Notes: generated from the letters alone by a model not told the origin. A stretch of DNA of 64,000 nucleotides from Gemella sp. zg-570 (GCF_018866345.1 NZ_CP076443.1:1263501-1327500); one strand, 5' to 3'. Shown: positions 46,161 to 55,402, counted from the first letter of the stretch. Numbers and translations are program-made.

Positions 46161-46210
46161 TTAAGATAAAATAATATTTATAAAGCAAGCTAATTTTGCA
46201 TTCATTAATA

Positions 46211-46302
46211 TTGATATTGTTTCCATAAAATGATATAATATAAATATAGAATATTATGGGGTCAAAAGACCTTAAAAGTAGTTTTCTACTTTTGAAAGGA
46301 GT
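46211..46302 (+). promoter_or_regulatory. hpf promoter and a hairpin next to its ribosome-binding site
   Basis: TTGATA (46211-46216) and TATAAT (46234-46239) are 17 bases apart. AAAAGTAG-TTTT-CTACTTTT (46274-46293) ends one base before GAAAGGAG (46295-46302), so the hairpin could affect mRNA stability or initiation. Confidence 0.7.
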
Positions 46303-46310
46303 GCTTAATT

Positions 46311-46856
46311 ATGTTAAGATATCAAGTAAGAGGAGAAAACCTAGAAATTACTCCATCAATTAGAGAATATGTAGAAAATAAAGTTGCAAAACTGGAAAAA
46401 TACTTCTCTAGTGAACTAGATGCAAATGTTTATGCTAATGCTAAAGTGTATAAAAACGGTAATCAAAAAATTGAAATTACAGTTCCCTTAAAAGGAGTTA
46501 CACTTCGTGCAGAAGAAACAAATACTGACCTTTATGCAGCAGTAGATATAGCAGTTGACAAGTTAGAACGTCAAATGAGAAAACATAAAACAAGAATAAA
46601 TCGTAAAGGTAAAGAAAAAGGAATTGTATCTGAAGCCTTACTAACAAATGAGTTAGAAGCTACAGAAGAAGATAAATTAGAATTTGTAAAAGTTAAAAAA
46701 GTTCCTGCCAACTTAATGAACAAAGAAGAAGCTATTTTACAAATGGAACTTATAGGACATGATTTCTTTATATTCCTTGATGAAGAGACTAGCGAATTTT
46801 CTGTTGCTTACAAGCGTAAAGACGGTAAATACGGAGTACTAGAGTTAGAAAAATAA
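46311..46856 (+). CDS. hpf: Ribosome hibernation promoting factor, long form
   Basis: The 181-residue protein has an N-terminal HPF/RaiA domain (about 1-105) starting LRYQVRGENLEITPSIREYV. A linker leads to the C-terminal dimerisation domain (about 125-181) with VKKVPANLMNKEEAILQMELIGHDFFIF. Long HPF joins two 70S ribosomes into inactive 100S dimers in stationary phase. Position after comFC is conserved in Bacilli, but here it has its own promoter and terminator. Confidence 0.95.
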   Translation: MLRYQVRGENLEITPSIREYVENKVAKLEKYFSSELDANVYANAKVYKNGNQKIEITVPLKGVTLRAEETNTDLYAAVDIAVDKLERQMRKHKTRINRKGKEKGIVSEALLTNELEATEEDKLEFVKVKKVPANLMNKEEAILQMELIGHDFFIFLDEETSEFSVAYKRKDGKYGVLELEK

Positions 46857-46874
46857 ACTTTAAGTTATAATTTC

Positions 46875-46908
46875 AAAAGATACAAGCTGTTAAGTTTGTA
46901 TCTTTTTT
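46875..46908 (+). terminator. Terminator of hpf
   Basis: AAAAGATACAA and TTGTATCTTTT form a stem continuing into Ts, about 20 bases after the hpf stop. Confidence 0.85.
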
Positions 46909-46931
46909 ATCAAAATAAAAAGGAGATTGAT

Positions 46932-47660
46932 ATGCGTCCAATTATTGGAATAGTTACAAGTCAGCTAAATGAGCAAATAAAAGAATTAAGCTATACAGAG
47001 ATAGCCTATACACCCCTAGAAACGATAGAGGGAATTTACAAGGCAGGAGGAAGCCCATTTCTCCTACCCATTACAGATAAAAAATTAGCAAAACAATACG
47101 CCAAAGAAATAGATGGTTTAGTCTTATCGGGTGGTCATGATGTTAGCCCTATTTTTTACGGTGAAGAACCCTCTCCAAACCTTAAAGAAACTTTGCCACC
47201 ACGTGATGAATTTGAAATAGAGTTAGTAAAAGAAATATTAATTTTACAAAAACCGATTTTTGCAATATGTCGAGGCTTGCAAATTTTAAATGTAGCCTTG
47301 GGAGGAAATTTACACCAAGACATAGACAGTCTTGACAAAACAAGAATCAAACATCTACAAACAACCCACCCAAAATTTTCTAGCCATTCTGTAAATATTG
47401 AAAAAGATAGTTTACTTTATAAATTACTAGGTAAGACAACTTTGGTAAATACCCTACACCACCAAGCCATAAAAACTTTGGGGCAAGACTTAATCGCAAC
47501 AGCCTTTAGTAGCGACGGCTATATAGAAGCAGTAGAATCAAAAATTCCAGAGCAATATATCATGGCTGTTCAGTGGCACCCAGAAATATTATTAATAAAT
47601 GATAATGAAGAAGCAAAAAAATTATTTTCAAACTTTGTAGAAAATTGTAAAAAAAAATAA
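46932..47660 (+). CDS. Gamma-glutamyl-gamma-aminobutyrate hydrolase (PuuD) family protein
   Basis: The ATG at 46932 is preceded by AAGGAGATT. An in-frame start further upstream lies in the hpf terminator. The 242-residue class I glutamine-amidotransferase-like hydrolase has the nucleophile in AICRGLQILNVALGG and the His-Glu pair in VQWHPE. The beginning MRPIIGIVTSQL is typical of peptidase C26 proteins. It probably cleaves a gamma-glutamyl bond, but the physiological substrate is unknown. It lies upstream of a DJ-1 family gene in the same direction. Confidence 0.85.
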   Translation: MRPIIGIVTSQLNEQIKELSYTEIAYTPLETIEGIYKAGGSPFLLPITDKKLAKQYAKEIDGLVLSGGHDVSPIFYGEEPSPNLKETLPPRDEFEIELVKEILILQKPIFAICRGLQILNVALGGNLHQDIDSLDKTRIKHLQTTHPKFSSHSVNIEKDSLLYKLLGKTTLVNTLHHQAIKTLGQDLIATAFSSDGYIEAVESKIPEQYIMAVQWHPEILLINDNEEAKKLFSNFVENCKKK

Positions 47661-47677
47661 AATTATAGGAGAAAAAT

Positions 47678-48253
47678 ATGACGAAAAAAGTAGCCTTATT
47701 TATAGAAAATGGAAGTGAAGAATTAGAATTTATCGCTCCTCTAGATGTTATGCGACGTGGAGGTTTGCATGTAGATTTAATATCTGCAAATGAAGAATAT
47801 CAAGTAACAAGCTCGCATGGCGTAAAAATAACTGCTGATAAAAAAATTTCAGAAATAAAAAATATTTTAGAATATGATGCAATCGTTGTTCCAGGAGGTT
47901 TACCCGGAGCTGAATATTTAAAAAATAATAATAAACTAATAGAATTTTTTAAAACTATGTATGAAAATAAAAAATTAGTTGCCGCTATTTGTGCATCTCC
48001 CGTAGTTTTAAATGAAGCTGGTATTACTAAAAATAAAAATATTACCTGCTATCCAGGTTTTGAAAAAAATATTGACTACAAAAATTACTCTAGCACAAAA
48101 GCAGTTGTGTTAGATGAAAATGTTATTACCAGTCAAGGTCCGGCTGTTGCCCTCCTATTCGGTTTAGAAATATTACAATATCTACTGGGAGAAGAAGCTA
48201 GTAATAATGTAGCTAAACCAATGCTTATTGATGTTTTGAAAAATAATTTGTAA
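47678..48253 (+). CDS. DJ-1/PfpI family protein
   Basis: The 191-residue protein has FIENGSEELEFIAPLDVMRR at the start (with the conserved Glu) and the nucleophile elbow AAICASPVVL. A C-terminal block follows with ITSQGPAVALLFGLEIL. The length and these motifs are those of the ThiJ/YajL/DJ-1 branch, whose members are associated with oxidative or carbonyl stress protection. It starts 17 bases after the preceding gene with TAGGAG, so they are probably co-transcribed. Confidence 0.88.
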   Translation: MTKKVALFIENGSEELEFIAPLDVMRRGGLHVDLISANEEYQVTSSHGVKITADKKISEIKNILEYDAIVVPGGLPGAEYLKNNNKLIEFFKTMYENKKLVAAICASPVVLNEAGITKNKNITCYPGFEKNIDYKNYSSTKAVVLDENVITSQGPAVALLFGLEILQYLLGEEASNNVAKPMLIDVLKNNL

Positions 48254-48365
48254 CTAGTAACAAGGTATGCTTACCATATCCCAAAAAGAATTTTTAACTA
48301 CTAAGAAAAAAATATTTTTTACTACTCCCTTATTACTACTACAATTAAATTATTTTATAAAAAAC

Positions 48366-48396
48366 AAAACTTGAAGAAATTTTTTCTCCAAGTTTT
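48366..48396. terminator. Shared terminator of convergent genes
   Basis: AAAACTTG and CAAGTTTT flank a largely complementary centre (AAGAAA / TTTTCT). The stem lies between the DJ-1 gene and the convergent permease gene and can serve both strands. Confidence 0.65.
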
Positions 48397-48498
48397 CTAT
48401 TATAAATTTCACAATATATCTAAAGTTCCGCAATAATAATTTAATATAAAAAAATTGCTAATTATTAATAATCTTTTTATTTTTATATTTTTATATTT

Positions 48499-49419
48499 TT
48501 ATCTTTGACCCTTGTCATAAGGAATACCCAGAGCTTCTGGAGCTGATGATTTTTTAGAAAAAATAATCAATGCTACAATAGTTGCTAGGAATGGGAACAT
48601 ATTCCAAAATGAAACTGGAACTGGCAAATTAGGAGCTAAAATAGAAACTTTTTCTGCAAAAACTTTAGTTCCTCCAAAGAATAGAGCTGCTAAGGTTACA
48701 CTTATAGGATTATACTTACCAAAAATAAGTGCAGCTAAGGCTAAATAACCAAAGCCGTAAACTGTAATTGAAGAGTTAAATCCTTGAGAAAATGTAGTTG
48801 CAATAATTCCACCTGATAGACCTGCTAAAGAACCTGAAATAACTACACCTATATAACGATATTTATATACGCTAAGCCCTAAAGAGTCTGCTGCTTGTGG
48901 ATTTTCACCTACTGAACGCAAACGCAAACCGAATGGACGTTTATATATTACATAATAAGTAACTATTACTAATATTACAGCTATTATTATTGTTGGATAA
49001 ACAGTCAACTTTCCTACTATTGTATGACGAGGAAAACCTGTTTTTAAAAGTAATTCGTAAGTTCCGTTGTAGTGATTAACCAAGAATAATGCTATGGCTG
49101 GAGTTATTAAGTTAATAGCTGTCCCTGAAATTGTTTGGTCAGCCTTTAAATTAATACTTATAAATGCATGGACTAAAGACATCAAGCCACCAGCAATAGT
49201 AGCTAGAATTAAACATATTATAAGGTCTGTTACTGTTGGTTCTCCTGCATATATGCTAGTTGCAAAAAACGATACTATAAATGCTCCGAATATAACAAAA
49301 CCATCTAAAGCTATATTTACTACCCCGCTTTTTTCAGAATAGAAACCACCTATGGCCGCAATAAGAATTGGTGCTGTATATTGTAACATAGAGTCTAATA
49401 GCGATAAAAATGTATCCAT
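48499..49419 (-). CDS. Nucleoside ABC transporter permease (NupQ-like)
   Basis: The 306-residue branched-chain-type permease has about eight helices. The family blocks GGFYSEKSGVVNIALDGFVI near residue 20 and YRYIGVVISGSLAGLSGG near residue 185 are present. It is the second of two permeases of a BMP-type importer, corresponding to B. subtilis NupQ (YufQ). Its start directly abuts the end of the other permease gene (49420), so the two are translationally coupled. Confidence 0.9.
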   Translation of the reverse strand: MDTFLSLLDSMLQYTAPILIAAIGGFYSEKSGVVNIALDGFVIFGAFIVSFFATSIYAGEPTVTDLIICLILATIAGGLMSLVHAFISINLKADQTISGTAINLITPAIALFLVNHYNGTYELLLKTGFPRHTIVGKLTVYPTIIIAVILVIVTYYVIYKRPFGLRLRSVGENPQAADSLGLSVYKYRYIGVVISGSLAGLSGGIIATTFSQGFNSSITVYGFGYLALAALIFGKYNPISVTLAALFFGGTKVFAEKVSILAPNLPVPVSFWNMFPFLATIVALIIFSKKSSAPEALGIPYDKGQR

Positions 49420-50487
49420 CTATTTTTCTCCTTTCGTTTTTTTGTTTTTCTTAAATATTTTACTTAAAACTTTAGATTCAAACATGGCTTTTGCGGCTAC
49501 AAATAAAACAATAAGCCCTATTAAAATATTAGCTATATCTTTTGGTATTCCTACAAAGGCTAAGAGAGGTGTAAGAACTGCTAAGAAACCAAATAATAAT
49601 GAACCTAGTAATACTCCTAGAGCTGTATTGGCACCGATAAGAGCAACGGCTATACCCATATAACCATAACCTTGGAATGTAGTACCAACAACTACTTGAC
49701 CAACAGGTCCTAAATTATAAAGAGTTCCACCTAAGCCAGCAAAACCTCCTGCTATAAACATAGATAAAACTGTATTTCTATTTACTTTCATACCTACAAA
49801 TTCTGAAGCGTGTTTATTATAACCTACTGAACGTAATTCATAACCAAATACTGTTTTTTCCATAACTATGTAGAAGATTACTAAACTTAATAGGGCTAAT
49901 ATTAAATCTGTTCCTAGGCGATTATTGCCAAAAATAGAGAATATAAAACTATTTTCTAAATAACCTGTTCCATCTGTATGTTCTATAGTTTTTGAAATAA
50001 CATCATTTGTACCACGAATATATCTCGGCACAAAAAATTGAACAAAGTAAAGTGCTATGTAGTTTAGCATAATTGTAACTACAACTTCACTAATATTAAA
50101 TCTTGATTTTAAATAACCAGCAATTGCCGCCCAAAAACCACCAGCAAAAATCCCTGCTAAAACACTAGATAAAAGAACTAAATAAAAATTAGCCCCTTGC
50201 ATCATTATAGCTACAAAACCTGAAGCTAATCCACCAATAATAAACTGACCTTCTGCCCCAATATTAAACATACCTGTTCTAAAGGCAAAAGCAATAGATA
50301 AACCAGTACATATAAGGGGAATAGTAGATACTAATATTTCTGATATGCTAGATTGGTCTATAAATACGCTACCGATTACTTCCATAACAGCAACGGGTTC
50401 TGCCCCTATCATGCTGATAATTATAGCTCCTAATAAAAATGAAGCAAAAATAGGTAGTATTGCATTAATTAAAACTTTTTTAAACAT
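49420..50487 (-). CDS. Nucleoside ABC transporter permease (NupP-like)
   Basis: The 355-residue permease has about nine helices and the blocks FRTGMFNIGAEGQFIIGG near residue 68, RFNISEVVVTIMLNYIALY near residue 130 and GGFAGLGGTLYNLGPVGQ near residue 249. It corresponds to NupP (YufP). It follows the ATPase gene by 12 bases and forms the membrane pore with the permease at 48499. Confidence 0.9.
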   Translation of the reverse strand: MFKKVLINAILPIFASFLLGAIIISMIGAEPVAVMEVIGSVFIDQSSISEILVSTIPLICTGLSIAFAFRTGMFNIGAEGQFIIGGLASGFVAIMMQGANFYLVLLSSVLAGIFAGGFWAAIAGYLKSRFNISEVVVTIMLNYIALYFVQFFVPRYIRGTNDVISKTIEHTDGTGYLENSFIFSIFGNNRLGTDLILALLSLVIFYIVMEKTVFGYELRSVGYNKHASEFVGMKVNRNTVLSMFIAGGFAGLGGTLYNLGPVGQVVVGTTFQGYGYMGIAVALIGANTALGVLLGSLLFGFLAVLTPLLAFVGIPKDIANILIGLIVLFVAAKAMFESKVLSKIFKKNKKTKGEK

Positions 50488-50499
50488 AATTTCCCCTTC

Positions 50500-52011
50500 C
50501 TACTTCTTCACACCAGCCATTAATAAACCTAGCTGTTCTTTAGTTACATTCTCATCATTACCAAGAACATCAATAATATTTCCATTATAAATAACAGCTA
50601 TTCTGTCAGATAATGTCAATATTTCGTCCAAGTCGTAAGAAATTAACAATACAGAATTTCCCTTATCACGATAAGAAATTAACATTTTATGAATGCTGTT
50701 AATAGCCCCCACATCAAGCCCCCTAGTTGGTTGAGTAGTTACCAATAATTTAGGTTCTAACTCTAAAGCACGACCTATTATAAGTTTTTGTTGATTACCA
50801 CCACTCATGCTACGAGCTGAAATTTTTTCGCCACCTGCTTTACGCACGTCATATTTTTCACAAAGTTCTTTTGCAAATTTTGATATGGTAGCTTTTCTTA
50901 AAAATCCTTTATTTGAATACTTAGCTGTGTAGTAGTCTTCTAAAACTGCATTTTCTTCTATGCTAAAATCAAGTACTAAACCGTCTTTGTGTCTATCTTC
51001 TGCTATTATTTCTAAGCCTAATTCCTTACGTTTTACAGTAGAAATTTTTGAAATTTCCTTTCCTTCAAAAATTATTTCGCCATTTGTAGTTTTTAGCAAG
51101 GCATTCAAAATTTCTACAAATTGTTGTTGCCCATTACCATCAATCCCTGCTATACCTAAAATTTCTTTTTCACGAACATATAGGTTAAGGTCGTGTAAAA
51201 TATTTTTTTTCTCTTCAGAGTCAGCAAAAACTCCTTTAACTTCTAATATTTTTTTTACTCCATCTATTGAGCGTTCATAATTAATAATTTCTAGGTCTTT
51301 ACCTATCATTAGACTTGCTAATTTTTCTTTTGTAGTTTCTGCTATCTCCACAGTTCCAAAATATTCTCCACGTCGAATAATACTACATCTATCAGCAACT
51401 GCCATTATTTCATTTAATTTATGAGTTATTAAAAGAATAGTTTTACCTTCTGCTTTTAAGTTTTTAAGAATAGTTAAAAATTCTTCGATTTCAGCAGGTG
51501 TCAAAACAGCAGTGGGTTCGTCAAATATTAATATATCAGCGTTACGATATAACATTTTTAAAATTTCTACCCTTTGTTGCATACCGACTGTAATATCACT
51601 AACCAGAGCTTTTGGATTAACTTCCAAACCATATTTTATTGAAAGGTCATGAATTTTTTTAGAGGCAGTTTCTATGTCTATTTTACCACCTTTTACTTCT
51701 TCCATACCTAAAATTATATTTTCAGCTACCGTGAAATTTTTTATTAATTTAAAGTGCTGATGAACCATACCTATACCTAATTCGTTAGCATGTTTTGGGT
51801 CTTTTATATTAACTTCTTTTCCATTTAATTTTATAACTCCTTCTTCTTGGTGATACATTCCAAAAAGTACAGACATAAGGGTTGATTTACCTGCACCATT
51901 TTCTCCTAAGAGTGCGTGTATTTCATTCTTCTTTACCTGAATAGTTATATCTTTATTTGCGTAGAAGTCACCAAACTTTTTAGTTATGCTTAGCATTTCT
52001 ATTGCATACAT
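50500..52011 (-). CDS. Nucleoside ABC transporter ATP-binding protein, two ABC domains (NupO-like)
   Basis: The 503-residue protein has two fused nucleotide-binding domains. The first has Walker A GENGAGKST (36-44) and FDEPTAVLTP. The second has the degenerate Walker A GIDGNGQQQF and a signature MSGGNQQK, followed by TQPTRGLDVG in place of the usual Walker B DEPT. This asymmetry is normal for the sugar/nucleoside (NupO/RbsA) class. It energises the importer made of the two permeases downstream and the BMP lipoprotein upstream. Confidence 0.92.
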   Translation of the reverse strand: MYAIEMLSITKKFGDFYANKDITIQVKKNEIHALLGENGAGKSTLMSVLFGMYHQEEGVIKLNGKEVNIKDPKHANELGIGMVHQHFKLIKNFTVAENIILGMEEVKGGKIDIETASKKIHDLSIKYGLEVNPKALVSDITVGMQQRVEILKMLYRNADILIFDEPTAVLTPAEIEEFLTILKNLKAEGKTILLITHKLNEIMAVADRCSIIRRGEYFGTVEIAETTKEKLASLMIGKDLEIINYERSIDGVKKILEVKGVFADSEEKKNILHDLNLYVREKEILGIAGIDGNGQQQFVEILNALLKTTNGEIIFEGKEISKISTVKRKELGLEIIAEDRHKDGLVLDFSIEENAVLEDYYTAKYSNKGFLRKATISKFAKELCEKYDVRKAGGEKISARSMSGGNQQKLIIGRALELEPKLLVTTQPTRGLDVGAINSIHKMLISYRDKGNSVLLISYDLDEILTLSDRIAVIYNGNIIDVLGNDENVTKEQLGLLMAGVKK

Positions 52012-52143
52012 ATAAATACCTCTCTTATTTTCTATACTCTATAATTATAATATATTTTAGGCTAAATGTACACGTTTTTTCTTATAATTGTCAATATTTT
52101 ATTACTTTTAAAAAATTATAGTTGTTTTATTTTTTATATAAAT

Positions 52144-52177
52144 AAAAAACAGCTTGGAAAATTCCCAAGCTGTTTTT
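52144..52177 (-). terminator. Terminator between the BMP lipoprotein and ABC ATPase genes
   Basis: AACAGCTTGG and CCAAGCTGTT form a strong stem flanked by A and T runs, 18 bases past the lipoprotein stop. It probably attenuates read-through so that the binding protein is made in excess of the membrane parts. Confidence 0.85.
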
Positions 52178-52194
52178 GCTATATTTTAGAAGTA

Positions 52195-53304
52195 TTATAC
52201 TTCTCCGTTTACTTTATCTTTGTTTGGTAGTTCATCCCCAATTGTTGCAATTTTTACAGAACCAGATTTTAATTCTTCAATTACTTTTTTTACTTTAGCT
52301 ACTACATCATCACTTAAGTTAGGGTTTTTCTCAGGAAGCCCTACTCCATCATCTTTAATTGTAAGAACTTGTGTGTTACTTGCTCCGCCTTTGAAAGTTC
52401 CAGCTTTAACTGAATCAAGAGCTTTTACAACAGCTAAGTCTATACGTTTAACTGCTGAAGTTAAAATAACTGATTTAGTTACTTCTTTACCCTCTTTATC
52501 TTTAGCTTTGAATACCCCGTCTTCGTATTGGTCTTTATCAACACCTATTACCCAATGTTTAACTTCGCCACTTTCTTTTATATCATTAATAGCTCTTTCT
52601 TGAGCTTCTTTAATTACACCACTTCCAGCACCACCAGCCGCAGCAAAGATAATATCTGCTCCTTGGTCGTACATTGTTGCTGCTAAAGTTTTACCTTTAT
52701 TTGTATCATCGAATGTACCGCTGTATTGATAGAATACTTCAATGTTTGGATTTGCTGCTTTAGCTCCTTGAACAAACCCAACTCCAAATTTAATTACTGG
52801 AGGAATTTTTGTTCCACCAATAAACCCAACTTTCCCAGTTTTAGATTTTAAAGCTGCGGCATATCCAACTAAGTAGCCTGCTTCATTCTCTTGAAAAGTA
52901 AATGATGCAACGTTTGGTTGGTCAACCACCGCATCTAATAAAATATATTTTTTATCAGGGAATTTTTTAGCAACTTCTGGTAAAGTTTTTTCGAAATAGA
53001 AACCAGCTATTGATACTACATCAGAAACTTTTGATGCTGTTTCTAAGTTAGGAATTATTTTATCTTGGCTCTTAGTTTCAATAGGTTGTTGAGCCGTAGC
53101 ACCATTGCTCTTAGTCCATTTTTCTACTGTTTCAACATTACTCTGGTTAAAAGACTTATCTTTTGCTCCACCTGAGTCAGTTACTACAGCAACTTTTAGT
53201 CCTGAGTTTGTTGATGTTGAAGTTTTTGAAGACTTAGATGAACAACCAACAAAAACTAAGGCAACAGACAGGGCTACTGCTAAAATTGAAATTATTTTTT
53301 TCAT
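52195..53304 (-). CDS. BMP family nucleoside-binding lipoprotein (NupN-like)
   Basis: The 369-residue lipoprotein has a signal ending ALVFVGC (Cys21), then a Ser/Thr linker. The BMP/PnrA domain follows with VTDSGGAKDKSFNQS, ENEAGYLVGYAAALKS and GFIGGTKIPPVIKFGVGFVQ. PnrA-type proteins bind purine nucleosides. It is the extracellular receptor of the importer encoded downstream. A decayed relative of its 5' end lies 300 bases upstream. No purine riboswitch was recognised in its leader. Confidence 0.92.
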   Translation of the reverse strand: MKKIISILAVALSVALVFVGCSSKSSKTSTSTNSGLKVAVVTDSGGAKDKSFNQSNVETVEKWTKSNGATAQQPIETKSQDKIIPNLETASKVSDVVSIAGFYFEKTLPEVAKKFPDKKYILLDAVVDQPNVASFTFQENEAGYLVGYAAALKSKTGKVGFIGGTKIPPVIKFGVGFVQGAKAANPNIEVFYQYSGTFDDTNKGKTLAATMYDQGADIIFAAAGGAGSGVIKEAQERAINDIKESGEVKHWVIGVDKDQYEDGVFKAKDKEGKEVTKSVILTSAVKRIDLAVVKALDSVKAGTFKGGASNTQVLTIKDDGVGLPEKNPNLSDDVVAKVKKVIEELKSGSVKIATIGDELPNKDKVNGEV

Positions 53305-53600
53305 AATAAAGTTTTCTCCTTTGAGTGATTTTATATAAGAATGATAACATAAATATATTTAAATATCAATATTTCTAAATTATATTTTTTATGTCTTGTA
53401 ATCATATTCAAAAATAATTTTTAAATCTGTAATATTTATAATTTATTCTAATCTAATATATAAAATCCTCTTACTTTAAAATTAAAAATATAGCAACTAT
53501 ATAAATCATATAAGACTTTATTTATATACTTTTAACTTTTAAAAAATTTTTTATAGTTTTATTATTTTTCGCTAATTTTTACGATTTTAAAAATAAAAAA
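53305..53600. other. A+T-rich leader and spacer without a recognised gene
   Basis: No open frame with a ribosome-binding site, and no conserved riboswitch core was found in either direction. Confidence 0.45.
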
Positions 53601-53602
53601 AG

Positions 53603-53622
53603 AACCCTTGTTAATAAGGGTT
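53603..53622 (-). terminator. Terminator at the end of the decayed BMP gene
   Basis: AACCCTT and AAGGGTT form a stem followed on the minus strand by CTTTTTTT. Confidence 0.75.
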
Positions 53623-53785
53623 ATTGATTTTATTCCACCTTCTCCAGTTACCACTCCTATTTTAAGTTCATCTTTATTAGAAGATGATGTCCCTTTTTAG
53701 AAGAGCAAGCTGTGAATATTAATATTACTGATAGCAGCACAGCTAGCACTGAAATTATTTTATTGATGAAAATAAATCTACCTTC
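53615..53785 (-). pseudogene. Decayed second BMP lipoprotein gene (5' fragment)
   Basis: On the minus strand NKIISVLAVLLSVILIFTAC, then SSKKG, is followed after a one-base frameshift by TSSSNKDELKIGVVTGEGGI. This parallels the start of the intact lipoprotein at 53304 (KKIISILAVALSVALVFVGC, Ser/Thr linker, LKVAVVTDSGG). The expected ATG has become ATC, the frame is shifted, and about 300 codons are missing between this fragment and the terminator. It is an old internal deletion of a paralogue. Confidence 0.75.
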
Positions 53786-54039
53786 ATTAATTTTTTATAT
53801 ATAAAATATAGTACAATTTTTTGGGGAGTACAAGCGTTTTTCAGAAACTGTTTTTATCCTTATTAATAAAATAATAAAACAGTTTATCTTAATATAAAAA
53901 TAATAAATAATCCCCTATTAATTTAATTTACCTTACATAATTTTATTGTATATTTTTATCAAGTTTAATAAAAATTAAAAAAATTTATAAAATAAAAAAT
54001 CATAATTATATATACTTAATTTATTTTTAAAAGTTTTTT

Positions 54040-54048
54040 TGCTATAAT
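54040..54048 (+). promoter_or_regulatory. Extended -10 promoter of the purine nucleoside phosphorylase gene
   Basis: TGCTATAAT lies 33 bases before the start codon. No good -35 box is visible, as is usual for extended -10 promoters. Confidence 0.6.
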
Positions 54049-54081
54049 TACTATATAAACTAAACTACTAAGGAGAAATTT

Positions 54082-54906
54082 ATGACTTATTACGATAAAA
54101 TTATCGAAACTGCAAAATTTATTTCTGATTTTTACGGAGAAAAAATTGATTATGCAGTAGTTTTAGGAAGTGGTATTTCTTTAGAACTTGATAATCAAAA
54201 AGAACTAAGTTACGCTGACATTCCAAACTTCCCAGGAAATAATAAATCAAGTCATGTTAAGGGACACGCAAACAAACTTACTTTTGGTAATGTTGCTGGA
54301 AAAACTGTTATGGTTCTTAATGGTAGACTACACTACTACGAGGGACACAGCATGAAAGATGTTGCCTTTATGACTTATGTTGTAAAATTTATGAACATTA
54401 AAGGGCTATTCATAACAAATGCCTGCGGTGCTATAAATACAAATTATTCTGAAGGTGATATAGTTTGCCTAGATGATTTTATATCCCTAGTAACAGACAA
54501 TCCACTTATTGGAGCAAATGATGACAGACTTGGACAAAGATTTGTTGATATGACTACTCCATTTAATCCAAAACTTGTAGAAACTCTAAGTAAATCTGCT
54601 GAAGAATTAAATATAAGTTTACATCATGGTACTTACGGATTTTTCATGGGCCCATACTTTGAAACTCGTGCAGAAATTCAAGCATTCAAAACCATGGGTT
54701 GTGATTTAGTTGGTATGTCAACTGTACCAGAAGTTATAGCTGCTAATCATGCACAATTACCAGTTGCAGTTCTTGCTTGTGCTACAAATATGGCAACTGG
54801 AATACAAGAACGCAAACACGACCACGAACACGTTTTAAAAACAGCCCAAAAAATTAGTGGTAATCTAAAACAATTACTAACTAAAACATTAGAAAAATTA
54901 GATTAA
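54082..54906 (+). CDS. punA: Purine nucleoside phosphorylase (trimeric, PNP/MTAP family)
   Basis: The 274-residue enzyme has the phosphate-binding loop VLGSGISLELD (near residue 28), then GRLHYYEGHSM, TNACGAINTNYSEGD and GPYFETRAEI, and later GMSTVPEVIAANH. These are hallmarks of the trimeric class. It cleaves purine nucleosides with phosphate to the base and ribose-1-phosphate. The neighbouring nucleoside importer makes a salvage role likely. It starts after AAGGAG and is followed at 12 bases by a HIT gene. Confidence 0.94.
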   Translation: MTYYDKIIETAKFISDFYGEKIDYAVVLGSGISLELDNQKELSYADIPNFPGNNKSSHVKGHANKLTFGNVAGKTVMVLNGRLHYYEGHSMKDVAFMTYVVKFMNIKGLFITNACGAINTNYSEGDIVCLDDFISLVTDNPLIGANDDRLGQRFVDMTTPFNPKLVETLSKSAEELNISLHHGTYGFFMGPYFETRAEIQAFKTMGCDLVGMSTVPEVIAANHAQLPVAVLACATNMATGIQERKHDHEHVLKTAQKISGNLKQLLTKTLEKLD

Positions 54907-54918
54907 TAGGAGAGAATT

Positions 54919-55344
54919 ATGGAAAAAACTATTTTTGAAAAAATATTAGATAAGGAAATACCAAGTTACAAAATTTATGAAGATGAGTATGTATATTCAT
55001 TTTTAGATGTTTTCCCAATAACTAAGGGGCATACATTAATCATACCAAAAAAACATAGTAGAAATATTTTTGACTGTGATAGTGAAACTGCTGCCCACAT
55101 AGGAAGAGTATTGCCAAAAATTGCCAATGCAGTAAAAGAAAGTTTTGGCGCTGACGGCGTTAATATCTTCCAAAACAATGAAGAATATGCAGGACAAAGT
55201 GTTTTTCACCTACACTTCCACGTAGTACCAAGATATAAAGACAAAGAAAATAATTTTGATAACTTAGAAGTTAAATGGCCACCACAAAAAGTTAGCCCAG
55301 AAGAATTTGCTATTATCCAAGAAAAAATAACAAAAAATTTATAA
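54919..55344 (+). CDS. HIT family nucleotide-binding protein
   Basis: The 141-residue protein has the histidine triad HLHFHVVP near residue 97, preceded by GVNIFQNNEEYAGQSVFHLH, and the N-terminal block FEKILDKEIPSYKIYEDE. This is the Hit/HinT class, which hydrolyses nucleoside phosphoramidates or related nucleotides. It is co-directional with the phosphorylase 12 bases upstream (TAGGAGAG between them), so it is probably co-transcribed. Confidence 0.92.
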   Translation: MEKTIFEKILDKEIPSYKIYEDEYVYSFLDVFPITKGHTLIIPKKHSRNIFDCDSETAAHIGRVLPKIANAVKESFGADGVNIFQNNEEYAGQSVFHLHFHVVPRYKDKENNFDNLEVKWPPQKVSPEEFAIIQEKITKNL

Positions 55345-55373
55345 AAAAAGTAGGAATTACTGAATTAAAATTC

Positions 55374-55402
55374 AAGAGTTGGATTTTTTATATCCAACTC
55401 TT
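55374..55402. terminator. Terminator between convergent genes
   Basis: AAGAGTTGGAT and ATCCAACTCTT form a stem. A wider outer pairing of AAAGTAGGAA (about 55346-55356) with TTCCTACT (about 55420) encloses it. It serves the HIT gene and probably also the opposing gene ending at 55431. Confidence 0.8.

Noticed and set aside
53305-53640. Purine riboswitch upstream of the nucleoside importer
   Set aside because: I looked for the conserved core around the three-way junction and did not find it. The only structure is the terminator of the decayed BMP fragment.
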